A program made the translations under genes and the position numbers. 64,000 nt of DNA from Chersky-840 sp050011815 (GTDB taxonomy: Bacteria > Actinomycetota > Acidimicrobiia > Acidimicrobiales > UBA8190), in contig JBEKIJ010000003.1 in NCBI GenBank assembly GCA_050011815.1, positions 1 to 64,000 of the forward strand. The letters are read 5' to 3'. Of the stretch, positions 15,948-24,749 are shown piece after piece. The notes beneath the pieces were generated by a model. The model saw only the letters and a program-made list of their open reading frames with translations, searched no databases and was not told the origin of the DNA. The stretch's first letter is position 1. The number at the start of each line of letters is the position of its first letter.

Positions 15948-15974
15948 TTGGCACTCAAGGGTTACGAGTGCCAG
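15948..15974. promoter_or_regulatory. CIRCE operator (HrcA binding site) upstream of ruc
   Basis: TTGGCACTC, nine bases, GAGTGCCAG: the CIRCE layout (consensus TTAGCACTC-N9-GAGTGCTAA) with arms that pair exactly in eight of nine positions and the invariant GCACTC/GAGTGC core. It ends 40 bases before the start codon. CIRCE is the operator of the heat-shock repressor HrcA, so the downstream gene should be heat-shock induced. Confidence 0.85.
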
Positions 15975-16014
15975 ACGGGCATCTCCGGGGACGCGGAAGG
16001 GAATCAGGACAGGC

Positions 16015-16398
16015 ATGCCGACCTACGAATACCAGTGCAGGTCCTGTGGCGAGCGCCACGACGTCGTCCAGAAGTTCGGCGACGACCCCCTGACCGAGTG
16101 CCCGGCGTGCGGCGGGCCGCTGCGCAAGGTCTTCGGCGCCGTCGGCGTGGTGTTCAAGGGCAGTGGGTTCTACAAGACCGACAGTCGGGCCTCGTCGAAG
16201 AAATCCGGAGGCGCCGAGAAGGCCGGCAAGTCCGACAGCTCGGAGAAATCGGACAAGAAGGCCGCCGCCTCGTCTGACGGAGGTGGCTCCGGCTCGTCGG
16301 ACTCCTCGGGATCCAAGTCGTCGGACTCCTCGGGGTCGGCCTCGTCTCCGAAGCCCAGTACCACGACGTCGGCCGGATCGACCGCGGCTGCTTCCTAG
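16015..16398 (+). CDS. ruc: Ruc-like redox-regulated chaperone (FmdB-type zinc ribbon, disordered tail)
   Basis: 127 residues. The N-terminal zinc ribbon has Cys8/Cys11 and Cys29/Cys32 and reads MPTYEYQCRSCGERHDVVQK, then FGAVGVVFKGSGFYKTDSR. The tail from about residue 58 is a disordered Ser/Lys/Asp/Gly-rich stretch. This is the plan of M. tuberculosis Rv0991c (Ruc), a chaperone switched on when oxidation disrupts its zinc cysteines and which cooperates with DnaK. As I recall, the mycobacterial gene is under HrcA control; the CIRCE element just upstream supports the same identity here. General FmdB-family annotation would be the fallback. It is monocistronic. Confidence 0.85.
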   Translation: MPTYEYQCRSCGERHDVVQKFGDDPLTECPACGGPLRKVFGAVGVVFKGSGFYKTDSRASSKKSGGAEKAGKSDSSEKSDKKAAASSDGGGSGSSDSSGSKSSDSSGSASSPKPSTTTSAGSTAAAS

Positions 16399-16419
16399 GG
16401 CTTCCGAGGGCCGCCGCTC

Positions 16420-16439
16420 CGGGCGTCGACATCCGCCCG
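16420..16439. terminator. Hairpin between ruc and the convergent pmbA
   Basis: CGGGCG and CGCCCG pair around an eight-base loop in the 58-base gap where two genes converge. It has six GC pairs and no T tract. Confidence 0.4.
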
Positions 16440-16456
16440 ACCAGCGCATGGCCGAC

Positions 16457-17842
16457 TCACGAGCCGCTCAGGGCCATCCCGTCGATGGCCAACGTCTGAC
16501 CGGCGGCGACGCCGGGGAGCCACTCCACGTCCGAACCGATGTGCAGCACCGCCTTCAGCATGCGTTGGAGCGTGGAGGCGATCGTGACCTCCCGCACGGG
16601 CTCTGCCAGGACGCCGCCGCGCACCATGAGCCCCTCGGCTCCCACCGAGAAGTCTCCGCTCACGGGGTTGACCCCCGAGTGCACGCCGGTGATCGACTGC
16701 ACGAACAGGGCCTCTCCGACCTCGGAAAGGATCTCGGCTGCTCCCAGTGACCCCGGCGACAGGAGCAGGGCGCGGCAGCCGGCCACGGGCGTGGTGGCGT
16801 AGCCCCCTCGCACCGCCGACGCCGTCGACGCCGTCCCCGCTCGACGGGCTGCGGTGGTGTCGAAGACGAAGCCGCGCAGGACGCCGTTGTCGATGAGCAC
16901 GTTGCGCCGGCAGGCGAGGCCTTCGGCGTCGTGGGTCGACGCCCCGAACGAGCGGGCATCGGTGGGGTCGTCGACGAGCATCAGCGTCGGCACCGCCACC
17001 TCCTCGCCGATACGGTCGGCGAAGAACGAACGACCTTTGGTGACGGCCTCCCCCGACAGGGCCGAGGACACCACCGCCAGCAGGGTCGACGTCACCCGGG
17101 GATCGAGGATGACCGCGCACCGTCCCGAGCGCGCCTTGGTGGCGCCGAGCATCCGGGTCGAGCGCTCCACGGCGTCGGTGACCGCCTTGTCGAGGTCGAG
17201 ATCTCCGGGGCCCCGGGCGGCGCTGAAGCCCACACCGGTCTGGCTGTCGGCGTCGGCCCCGGCGATGGTCTCGACGGCCACGCTGGCCACGGTGCGTCGG
17301 GCCGTGGCGGTGATGCCGGTGGAGCTGGCCACGGCGGCTTCGGCTGCCATGTCGCCGTAGTCGGCGAACGCGACCTGACGGACCCGGGCGTCGGCGTGGC
17401 GCGCCCGGCGCTCGAGCTCCAGGGCCATCTCGACCTTGTCGGCGCTCGGCGTCCGCAGCACCTCGTCGTCCCACAGGTCGAGTGATGTCGGGGCCACCCC
17501 GTCGGGGCCGGCCAGGCCGATGTGCTCGTCGGCGGTCGCGAACGTGGCGTTGTCACGGGCGTCGGCGAGGGTCTGTCTCAGGACCGACTCCTCGAGGGTC
17601 CCCGCGTAGGCGAAACCCTGGCGTCCCCCGATGACCACCCGGATCCCCACCCCGGCCGACGCCGCCGAGGACAGGGACTCCACCTCGCCTTCATAGGCCC
17701 GGATGTCGGTCTCGACGCCGCGCGACACGTAGACCTCGAGCTCCTCGCCGTCCTGGGCCGCGCCGGCCACGCGCATGGCCAGCTCCAAGAGCTCACCTTC
17801 GGCCACCGCCACGGGGGCCTGCTGGCGCGTGGCGTCAGTCAC
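16457..17842 (-). CDS. pmbA: TldE/PmbA family protein, inactive-subunit partner of TldD
   Basis: 461 residues, the usual length of TldE (PmbA). The N-terminal half has the family's SAASAGVGIRVVIGGRQGFAYA; the C-terminal half has NVLIDNGVLRGFVFDT, SGVNPVSGDFSVGAEGLMV and AEPVREVTIAS. There is no HExxxH zinc site, as expected for the TldE subunit of the TldD/TldE heterodimeric metalloprotease, which trims unfolded peptides and in some bacteria matures peptide natural products. The start overlaps the end of tldD by eight bases, so the two are translated together. Confidence 0.95.
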   Translation of the reverse strand: MTDATRQQAPVAVAEGELLELAMRVAGAAQDGEELEVYVSRGVETDIRAYEGEVESLSSAASAGVGIRVVIGGRQGFAYAGTLEESVLRQTLADARDNATFATADEHIGLAGPDGVAPTSLDLWDDEVLRTPSADKVEMALELERRARHADARVRQVAFADYGDMAAEAAVASSTGITATARRTVASVAVETIAGADADSQTGVGFSAARGPGDLDLDKAVTDAVERSTRMLGATKARSGRCAVILDPRVTSTLLAVVSSALSGEAVTKGRSFFADRIGEEVAVPTLMLVDDPTDARSFGASTHDAEGLACRRNVLIDNGVLRGFVFDTTAARRAGTASTASAVRGGYATTPVAGCRALLLSPGSLGAAEILSEVGEALFVQSITGVHSGVNPVSGDFSVGAEGLMVRGGVLAEPVREVTIASTLQRMLKAVLHIGSDVEWLPGVAAGQTLAIDGMALSGS

Positions 17843-19253
17843 CGGCGGTCCCCCCGATCGTCACCCCGGTGATCCGAAGTGTCGGTTGACCACACCCCAC
17901 GGGCACGCTCTGGCCGTCTTTTCCGCACGTCCCGGGGCCCATGGCAAAGTCGTTCGCCACGGCGTCGATGCGGCGCAGGACCTCGGGGCCGTTGCCGATG
18001 AGATTGGCGTCTCGCAGGGGCTCGGTGAGGTGCCCGTCTTCGATCAGGTACGCCTCGACCGTCCCGAACACGAAGTCGCCGGTCGTGGTGTTGACCTGGC
18101 CGCCGCCGAGCTTGGCCACATAGACCCCTGTCGGGGTCTGGGCCAGGATCTCCTCGGCGTCGCTGTCGCCGTTCAGGAGGAAGGTGTTGGTCATCCTGAC
18201 CATGGGGAGGTGGCGGTAGTTCTGGCGCCGGCCGTTGCCCGAGGAGCCCCGGTGCTCCTTGCGGCCCCGGAGGTAGTCCCACATGTAGTCGGTGAGCACA
18301 CCGTTCTCGATGAGGACGTTGCGCTGGGCGGGGTTCCCCTCGTCGTCCACGGCGTAACTGCCCCATTCCGGCCCGATGGTGCCGTCGTCGACCAGGGTGA
18401 CGAGGGGGCTGGCCACCTGCTCACCCACCTGGCCCACGTACACCGATGCGTCCTTGGCGATGTGGTCCGCCTCGAGGCCGTGCCCGCAGGCCTCGTGGAA
18501 AAGGATGCCCCCGCTGCCCGACTCGAGGATCAGCGGCACCTCCCCGCTCGGCGCCGGTCGGGCCGTCAGCTTCACCAGCGCACGGCGTGCCGCGCTGGCG
18601 GCGACCTCTGCCACGTCCACGGTGTCGAACAACTCGAACCCGACCGTGAGGGCACTGGACTCGTATCCCGTCTGCATCCCCGTGTCCCCGGCGGCCACGC
18701 ACGACACGCTGAAGCGCGAGCGAACCTGGTCGTCAGAGACGAGGACGCCGTCGCTGTTGGCGACCTGGATCCTGCGCCGGCCGTCCCCGTAGGCGGCCGA
18801 CACCTGGGAGATGGCGTTCCCGCTGGAGCGAGCCGCCTCGTCGGCCTTCACCAGGAGCTCGATCTTGCGGGCCTTGGCGATCCCCTCGGGCAGGAGGACC
18901 ACGTCGTTTCTCTTCACCGCTTGGCGTCGTTCGAGAGCGACCACGCGCCCGCCGCCTCCCTGGCGGGCCACGGCCGCGGCGGCTTCGGCGGCGGCCAGGA
19001 GACCACCTTCGGAGAGGTCCGCGGTGTGCGCATAGCCGGTGGTCTCCCCCACCACCACCCGAACCCCGGCACCGCGGTCACGACCCGACGACAGTTCCTC
19101 GACCCGGCCGTCGTCGAGCACGGCCGAGGTGGCGTGGCGGTCCTCCACGAAGACCTCGGCGAAGTCCCCCCCGCGTCGAAGCGCCGCACCGAGCACGCGC
19201 TCGACCACGGGAGTCTCGACAAGCAGTCCTGTTGCCGAGCCTGCCTCGCTCAC
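17835..19253 (-). CDS. tldD: TldD metalloprotease subunit
   Basis: 472 residues from a GTG preceded by AAGGAGAGG. The zinc site HEACGHGLEADH (His253, Glu254, His258) is intact, and the C-terminal part has NVLIENGVLTDYMWDYL, GQVNTTTGDFVFGTVEAYLI and the GKDGQSVPVGCGQP element with Cys and Gly typical of TldD. Together with TldE it forms the catalytic half of a cytoplasmic protease that degrades extended peptides. The frame stays open upstream of 19253, but that part is not TldD-like and the ribosome site decides the start. It is divergent from the thioesterase gene at 19392. Confidence 0.95.
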   Translation of the reverse strand: MSEAGSATGLLVETPVVERVLGAALRRGGDFAEVFVEDRHATSAVLDDGRVEELSSGRDRGAGVRVVVGETTGYAHTADLSEGGLLAAAEAAAAVARQGGGGRVVALERRQAVKRNDVVLLPEGIAKARKIELLVKADEAARSSGNAISQVSAAYGDGRRRIQVANSDGVLVSDDQVRSRFSVSCVAAGDTGMQTGYESSALTVGFELFDTVDVAEVAASAARRALVKLTARPAPSGEVPLILESGSGGILFHEACGHGLEADHIAKDASVYVGQVGEQVASPLVTLVDDGTIGPEWGSYAVDDEGNPAQRNVLIENGVLTDYMWDYLRGRKEHRGSSGNGRRQNYRHLPMVRMTNTFLLNGDSDAEEILAQTPTGVYVAKLGGGQVNTTTGDFVFGTVEAYLIEDGHLTEPLRDANLIGNGPEVLRRIDAVANDFAMGPGTCGKDGQSVPVGCGQPTLRITGVTIGGTAGD

Positions 19254-19391
19254 CGGCCACCTCTCCTTTCGGGGACCCGGCCCTCGCGGCCCGAGCCCGT
19301 GGACCAGGCCCTCCAGCCACGCCACCGTGGGCCGGTCGCGCCGACCGCCGGCCGTGTGGCCGGCGGCGCCTGTCTTTCGTATCGTACCGCC

Positions 19392-19769
19392 GTGCCTGTG
19401 GAACCCGGCTTGAACGCCCACGTCTCCCTCGTCGTGCTCGAGGGCGACACCGCGCTGGCCCTGCGGTCGGGGGACGTCCCGGTGTTGGCGACACCCCGTC
19501 TCATCGCCCTGTGCGAGGAGGCGGCGTGCCTAGCCGTGCAGGGGATGCTGGCGCAGGGCCACACCAGCGTGGGGGTGCGCGTCCAGTTCGACCACCTGGC
19601 ACCGGTACGAACCGGTTCACAGATCGTGGCTGAGGCCACCCTCGAAAAAGTCGAGGGGCGCCGACTCGTCTTCACCGTGACGGCGACCGACGCCGCCGGC
19701 CTCGTGGGGGCCGGGAAGGTGACGCGGGTCATCGTCGAACGAGGGGACTTTCTCGCCAAGGCCCGGTGA
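19392..19769 (+). CDS. FlK-like hotdog thioesterase (fluoroacetyl-CoA thioesterase family)
   Basis: 125 residues with a single hotdog fold. The three residues that form the active site of Streptomyces cattleya FlK (Thr42, Glu50, His76) have counterparts at Thr34, Glu42 and His68 with identical spacing (8 and 26), in VLATPRLIALCEEAA and VQFDHLAPV. The family hydrolyses small acyl-CoAs; most members, unlike FlK itself, act on ordinary short acyl-CoAs or are untested. Start GTG at 19392 (GTG CCT GTG). Divergent from tldD with a 138-base gap. Substrate unknown; a role in clearing toxic acyl-CoAs is plausible. Confidence 0.8.
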   Translation: MPVEPGLNAHVSLVVLEGDTALALRSGDVPVLATPRLIALCEEAACLAVQGMLAQGHTSVGVRVQFDHLAPVRTGSQIVAEATLEKVEGRRLVFTVTATDAAGLVGAGKVTRVIVERGDFLAKAR

Positions 19770-19821
19770 GCGCGTCGTCGGTCACGCGCCATGGGCCTCC
19801 CGACGACGGCCCGTGAACGGA

Positions 19822-19838
19822 CCGGGGCGAGCCCCCGG
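19822..19838. terminator. Hairpin between the thioesterase and the AIM24 gene
   Basis: CCGGGG and CCCCGG pair around CGAGC in the gap between two convergent genes. Six GC pairs, no T tract, so the call is modest. Confidence 0.4.
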
Positions 19839-19840
19839 CC

Positions 19841-20605
19841 TCAGACCTGTCGGCCCAGCACGTTGCCGAGGACTCCTCCCACCACGCCGCCGCCCACCGC
19901 GTCACGCCCGGAGTCGTGCTCGCCGCCGAGGTACTCCGACAGCGCCTGGGCCAGGACCGGCAGGGGCATGGACTGCAACCAGATGGTCCCCGGTCCCGTG
20001 AGCGAGACGAGGTGGTGGCCATCGGCCCCCATGTACCGGTTGGCGATCCCGGGCAGGCGGATCACCGAGAAGGTCACGCTGTCGTTGAACATGCCGACGT
20101 GGCCGGGGTGCACCAGCAGGGACTGGCCCGCGGCGAGCTCGTAGGTGGTCAGCTCACCGGAGAGCTCGATCCACGCCTTGCCTTCGCCCTCGAGCTTCTG
20201 GAGGATGAAGCCCTCACCGCCCCAGAGCCCACCGCGAAACGACTGCTGCAGCGCCACCGAGGGCGTGATCCCCGGCGTGCCGCATACCCAGCCGTGGCGG
20301 TGGACGACGTAGCCGTGGCCCGGGGTGATGTCGATGGGGAAGATCCGGCCCGGCAGCTTGCTGGCGAAGGAGACCATCCCTTGCCCCCCGGTCGCCTCGT
20401 AGCGGGTGAGGAAGAGGCCCCCGCCTCCGGCCATGCGCTTCAGGCCGGCCATGATCCCCCCACCCCCGCCGGTGTTGGTCGTCTGGGAGAGCTGCATGTT
20501 GGCCGTCATCCACGACAGGTCGCCATGGGTGGAGATGATGGCCTCACCGGGCTCGAGGATCATCTCCAGAACCGGCATGGTGGTGCCCTTGACGTCGGCC
20601 TGCAT
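19841..20605 (-). CDS. AIM24 family protein
   Basis: 254 residues of the AIM24/TIGR00266 family, a double-stranded beta-helix protein. Recognisable segments: LEPGEAIISTHGDLSWMTAN, a glycine run at about 46-50, GLFLTRYEATGGQGMVSFAS and AAGQSLLVHPGHVGMFNDSV, ending in a Gly-rich tail GGGVVGGVLGNVLGRQV. Bacterial members are soluble trimers of unknown function, sometimes linked to membrane stress. The ATG follows GAGAGGAGCG. It is divergent from dxs across a 266-base gap. Confidence 0.88.
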   Translation of the reverse strand: MQADVKGTTMPVLEMILEPGEAIISTHGDLSWMTANMQLSQTTNTGGGGGIMAGLKRMAGGGGLFLTRYEATGGQGMVSFASKLPGRIFPIDITPGHGYVVHRHGWVCGTPGITPSVALQQSFRGGLWGGEGFILQKLEGEGKAWIELSGELTTYELAAGQSLLVHPGHVGMFNDSVTFSVIRLPGIANRYMGADGHHLVSLTGPGTIWLQSMPLPVLAQALSEYLGGEHDSGRDAVGGGVVGGVLGNVLGRQV

Positions 20606-20871
20606 CGCACGCTCCTCTCGGGTCCCGGGGCGGGGCCCACCGTGGACGCCACCCCCGCGCGCAGAGTCTGCCTCGCCGGGCTCGCCGCTTGCTCGTCATC
20701 GGGCCCCGGCCGGTTCGGTGAGCCTGGACGGGCTCGAGAGACGGGGCCCGAAAGGGCCGGGGGAAGGGCCTGGGAGGCACCGGCGGGGGGTGGGGGCTAG
20801 TGCCTGTCGGGTGTCGTCCGCGGTAGCGTGACGAAGGGTCGCCGCCTCGGGCGTCCCCTGAATAGGTGCCC
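20606..20871. promoter_or_regulatory. Divergent gap between the AIM24 gene and dxs
   Basis: 266 very GC-rich bases (with a GGCCC-GAAA-GGGCC mini-hairpin at 20745-20758) that must contain promoters for both genes by position. I see no clear -35/-10 pair, repeat or RNA element. Confidence 0.35.
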
Positions 20872-22764
20872 ATGCTCCTCGACGACATCCACGAACCCGC
20901 CGACCTCCGGAAGCTGTCCCACGCGCAGTTGGCCGAGCTGGCGGCGGAGATCCGTACCTGCATCGTCGATCGAGTCACGGTGAACGGCGGCCACCTCGGG
21001 TCCAACCTCGGGGCGGTCGAGCTCACCTTGGCCGTGCACCGGGTGTTCAACTCTCCCCACGACGTCATCCTGTGGGACACGGGGCACCAGACCTATGCCC
21101 ACAAGCTCGTCACGGGCCGCCAGGAAGGCTTCGCCACCCTGCGCCAGCCCGGTGGGATGTCGGGATACCCGTCTCGCGCCGAGTCTCCCCACGACTGGAT
21201 CGAGAACAGCCACGCCTCCACCGCGCTCAGCTACGCCCACGGCATCGCCATGGGCATGCACCGTCGGGGTGAGGACGACCGGCGCGTCGTGGCCGTGCTG
21301 GGTGACGGGTCGCTCACGGGGGGCATGGCCTACGAGGCGCTGAACAATCTCGGCCACGCCGGCACCCGCGTCGTCATCGTCCTCAACGACAACGGGAGGT
21401 CGTACGCGCCCACGGTGTCGCGGCTGTCGGCCGGTCTCACCCATCTGCGCCTGAGCCCCTCCTACGTCCACGCCCGCGAGCGGGCCCGCCACGTGCTGCG
21501 GGCCATCCCCGGCCTCGGCGGGCTCGCGTACTCGAGCCTGCACGGGCTCACCAGCGCCGTGCGCGAGATCGTGACGCCCCACCGGTTCTTCGAGGCCCTC
21601 GGGGTCCGCTACGCCGGACCCATCGACGGCCATGACATCGCCGGCATGGAACAGGCCCTGGCCCATGCCACCGAATGGGGCGGGCCCATCGTCGTCCACG
21701 TCCTCACCCAGAAGGGCCGTGGCTATGCCCCGGCCGAGGAGGACGACGTCCAGCGACTCCACGACTTCAAGGTGCAGCCCACCGCGGTGGCGCCGTCCAC
21801 CACCATCGCCCCGGCCACCTACACCGACGCCTTCACCCGTGCCGTCCTCGACGCCGCCCGGCTCCGGCCCGAGGTCGTGGCCATCACCGCGGCGATGCCC
21901 GGCCCCACCGGGCTCCTGCCCTTCCAGGCCGAATACCCCGACCGGTTCCTCGACGTGGGCATCGCCGAGCAGCACGCCGTCACCGCGGCGGCGGGCATGG
22001 CCATGGCGGGACTCCGACCCGTGGTGGCCATCTACTCCACCTTCTTCAGCCGCGCCTTCGACCAAGCCAATCTCGACGTGGGGTTGCACGGCCTCCCCGT
22101 GGTCTTCGCCCTCGACCGGGCCGGGATCACCGGTGACGACGGCCCCAGCCACCACGGCGTCCTCGACCTGTCGCTCACGCTGTCGATCCCTGGAATGACG
22201 GTCTTCGCGCCGTCTTCGGCCCAAGAGGTGGGGGTCATGCTCGAGGAGGCGCTCAACCTGGCGGGTCCTTCGGCCATCAGATTCCCGAAGACGCCCGCCC
22301 GCCAAGCACGTGACGACGCCGTCGGCGCCGGCCTTTGCGCCCGTCAGGTCCGCCGGGGTGACGGCACGGTCTGCCTGCTGGCGGTGGGCAAGCTCCTCGA
22401 GGCGGCCGAGGAAGCGGCCGGCAAACTGGCCGCCGACGGAGTGGACGCCACGGTGTGGGACGTCCGGGTGGTCTCTCCTCCCGACCAGGCCATGCTGGCC
22501 GACGCCGCCGCGCACGGCCTGGTCGTCACGATGGAGGACGGCATCCGGGTGGGCGGCGCCGGCACGTTCCTCGTCGAGGCCATGCGGGGCCTCACCGACA
22601 TCGACCACCCCTTGCCCCCGGTGTGCGTCTTGGGGGTGCCTCCCCGCTATATCCCCCAGGGCAAGCCCGACGGGATCCTGGCCGAGCTCGGCCTGGACGG
22701 GCCCGGTATCGCCACCGCCGTGACCCAGGCGCTGGCCACCGAGCGCGATCGCCAGCTGTCGTGA
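20872..22764 (+). CDS. dxs: 1-deoxy-D-xylulose-5-phosphate synthase
   Basis: 630 residues, full length. It condenses pyruvate and glyceraldehyde 3-phosphate in a thiamine diphosphate-dependent reaction, the first step of the non-mevalonate isoprenoid pathway. Visible landmarks: NGGHLGSNLGAVELTLAVH, WDTGHQTYAHKL, the ThDP motif GDGSLTGGMAYEALNN, the transketolase-like DVGIAEQHAVTAAAGMA, and TGDDGPSHHGVLDL. The start is ambiguous between a GTG at 20866 and the ATG at 20872; AGG lies five bases before the ATG. A strong terminator follows 150 bases downstream. Confidence 0.97.
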   Translation: MLLDDIHEPADLRKLSHAQLAELAAEIRTCIVDRVTVNGGHLGSNLGAVELTLAVHRVFNSPHDVILWDTGHQTYAHKLVTGRQEGFATLRQPGGMSGYPSRAESPHDWIENSHASTALSYAHGIAMGMHRRGEDDRRVVAVLGDGSLTGGMAYEALNNLGHAGTRVVIVLNDNGRSYAPTVSRLSAGLTHLRLSPSYVHARERARHVLRAIPGLGGLAYSSLHGLTSAVREIVTPHRFFEALGVRYAGPIDGHDIAGMEQALAHATEWGGPIVVHVLTQKGRGYAPAEEDDVQRLHDFKVQPTAVAPSTTIAPATYTDAFTRAVLDAARLRPEVVAITAAMPGPTGLLPFQAEYPDRFLDVGIAEQHAVTAAAGMAMAGLRPVVAIYSTFFSRAFDQANLDVGLHGLPVVFALDRAGITGDDGPSHHGVLDLSLTLSIPGMTVFAPSSAQEVGVMLEEALNLAGPSAIRFPKTPARQARDDAVGAGLCARQVRRGDGTVCLLAVGKLLEAAEEAAGKLAADGVDATVWDVRVVSPPDQAMLADAAAHGLVVTMEDGIRVGGAGTFLVEAMRGLTDIDHPLPPVCVLGVPPRYIPQGKPDGILAELGLDGPGIATAVTQALATERDRQLS

Positions 22765-22913
22765 GCGGGCCCGGCCCGGGCCGGCACCGCGCTCCCTCGG
22801 ATCACCCCGGCCCGGTCGTCGAGGCCGGATGCTTACTCCCTGGTACTGGACAGAGAGCCCCGGCGCGCTCAGGCTGGACCTGAAAGACCAGGGGGGGGAT
22901 GGTCACGGTACCG

Positions 22914-22947
22914 GCGAAACGAGAGGGCTTGGGCCCTCTCGTTTCGC
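22914..22947. terminator. 15-bp perfect hairpin downstream of dxs
   Basis: GCGAAACGAGAGGGC and GCCCTCTCGTTTCGC are exact complements around TTGG. It lies 150 bases after dxs and 108 bases before fadD19, so it isolates the two transcription units. The bases around the TTTC arm give it a partly T-rich 3' side. Confidence 0.85.
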
Positions 22948-23030
22948 GTGGGTCCCGGCGCCGCGCACCGGCTGGGTCCGACCGGCGGCAGGGCCGGACC
23001 GACTCGGGCACCGCCGGTTGTCCACCCGAC

Positions 23031-23044
23031 GGGAACTTGTTCTA
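23031..23044. promoter_or_regulatory. KstR-type palindrome upstream of fadD19 (one mismatch)
   Basis: GGGAACTTGTTCTA fits TnnAACnnGTTnnA except for G in place of the first T. It ends 11 bases before the GTG of the FadD19-like gene, a position where a repressor would block transcription. The following GTTCTAGTTTGG stretch is shared with the site at 39527. Confidence 0.5.
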
Positions 23045-23055
23045 GTTTGGGGACC

Positions 23056-24678
23056 GTGGAGTTCAACCTCGCCGACCTGTTCGAGGCGGCCGCCGACGCC
23101 TTCCCCGACCGCGAGTACATCGTCTGCGATGGCCGACGGTCCACCTATGCCGAGTTAGAGCAACGGGCCAACCGCCTCGCCCACCACCTCGCCGCGGCCG
23201 GGGTCGGCCGGGGGGACCACGTCGGCATCTACGCGCTCAACAGCACCGAGTGGGTCGAGACGGCGTGGGCCGTGTTCAAGCTGCGGGCCGTGTGGATCAA
23301 CATCAACTTCCGCTATGTCGAGGACGAGCTCCGCTATCTGTTCTCCAACGCGGATCTCGTCGCCCTCGTGCACCAGCGGCAGTTCGCGCCGCGGGTGGCG
23401 ACGCTGTTGCCCGAGCTCCCCGAGTTGCGGCACGTGATCGTGATCGACGACGACAGCGGGGAACCCGACCCGCGTCACGACGCCGTCGACTTCGAGCAGG
23501 CCATGGCGAGCGGTTCCCCCGAGCGCGACTTCGCACCGCGCTCGGGTGACGACCTCTACATCCTCTACACGGGCGGGACCACGGGCATGCCCAAGGGCGT
23601 GGTGTGGCCCCAGCGCAACGTCTTCTTCGCCCTGGGGGGAGGACTCGATGCCCTCACCGGCGTGCGCATGGAGCGACCCCAGCAGATGGTGGAAAAGGGC
23701 CTGGCAGCCGGGGGCCAACTCACGTTCCTTCCCATCGCCCCGCTCATGCACGGCGCCACGCAATGGGGGGTCATGGGCCAGAGCTTCGTCGGCAACCGGG
23801 TCTGTCTGGTGCCGAAGTTCGACCCCCACGAGGTGTGGACCATCGTCGAGCGCGAGAAGGTCAACATGGTGATGATCACCGGGGACGCCATGGGCAAGCC
23901 GCTGATCGAGGCGTTGTCTGAACCCGGCGTGTCCTACGACCTGTCGTCGTTGATCGGCATCACGTCCACCGCGGCGCTTTTCTCCCCGTCGGTGAAAGAC
24001 GCGTTCTTCACCCAGTTCCCCAACCTGATCATGACCGACGCCGTCGGGTCCTCCGAAGGCGGGAACAACGGGATCTCCATGATCAAGCCGGGGGGAACGG
24101 CCATGCGCAGCGGCCCGACCGTGTCCTCGACGGGCGGCACCGTGGTCTTCGACGAGAACCTCGAATTGGTGAAGCCAGGCTCGGGGGTGATCGGCAAGAT
24201 CGCCCGTTCCGGCGACATCCCCATCGGCTATTACAACGACCCGGTGAAGAGCGCCGAGGTGTTCATCTCCATCGACGGGAAGCAGTTCGTGATGCCGGGC
24301 GATTTCGCCACGGTCGAGGCCGACGGGGCGGTGACACTGCTGGGTCGAGGCTCGATCTGCATCAATTCCGGTGGTGAGAAGATCTTCCCCGAGGAGGTCG
24401 AGGCGATCGTCCGATCCCATCCCGACGTCATGGACGCCATCGTGGTGGGCGCACCCGACGAGCGCTTCGGACAGCGGGTGGCCGCCATCGTCGAGCCCCG
24501 GGTGGGCCGCGCCGCGCCGTCACTCGAAGCCGTCCAAGAGCACTGCCGCCATCACGTCGCCGGGTACAAGGTCCCCCGGCAGCTGCACGTGGTCGACAGG
24601 ATCGAGCGCTCCCCGAGCGGCAAGCCCGACTACCAGTGGGCGAACGCCATCGTCACCGCGCCGGCACCGGGCGGTTGA
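23056..24678 (+). CDS. fadD19: FadD19-like long-chain/sterol side-chain acyl-CoA synthetase
   Basis: 540 residues from a GTG. AMP-forming ligase with P-loop YTGGTTGMPK (171-180), LVALVHQRQFAPRV, the A5-type DAVGSSEGGNNG and the C-terminal GRGSICINSGGEKIFPEEVE. Nearly every block matches M. tuberculosis FadD19 (Rv3515c) as I recall it, including VNVNFRYVEGELRYLF-like and GSGVIGKIARSGDIPIGYY elements. FadD19 adds CoA to C27 cholestenoic-type side chains before beta-oxidation. The upstream KstR-type site fits this role. It runs toward an isochorismatase-like gene 71 bases on. Confidence 0.88.
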   Translation: MEFNLADLFEAAADAFPDREYIVCDGRRSTYAELEQRANRLAHHLAAAGVGRGDHVGIYALNSTEWVETAWAVFKLRAVWININFRYVEDELRYLFSNADLVALVHQRQFAPRVATLLPELPELRHVIVIDDDSGEPDPRHDAVDFEQAMASGSPERDFAPRSGDDLYILYTGGTTGMPKGVVWPQRNVFFALGGGLDALTGVRMERPQQMVEKGLAAGGQLTFLPIAPLMHGATQWGVMGQSFVGNRVCLVPKFDPHEVWTIVEREKVNMVMITGDAMGKPLIEALSEPGVSYDLSSLIGITSTAALFSPSVKDAFFTQFPNLIMTDAVGSSEGGNNGISMIKPGGTAMRSGPTVSSTGGTVVFDENLELVKPGSGVIGKIARSGDIPIGYYNDPVKSAEVFISIDGKQFVMPGDFATVEADGAVTLLGRGSICINSGGEKIFPEEVEAIVRSHPDVMDAIVVGAPDERFGQRVAAIVEPRVGRAAPSLEAVQEHCRHHVAGYKVPRQLHVVDRIERSPSGKPDYQWANAIVTAPAPGG

Positions 24679-24749
24679 TCCCCGCGGCCGGACGAGGCGC
24701 CGTCGTCACGCGCCGGCGCGCTCTGCAGCGCAGCGCGGAGCGCTGAACC

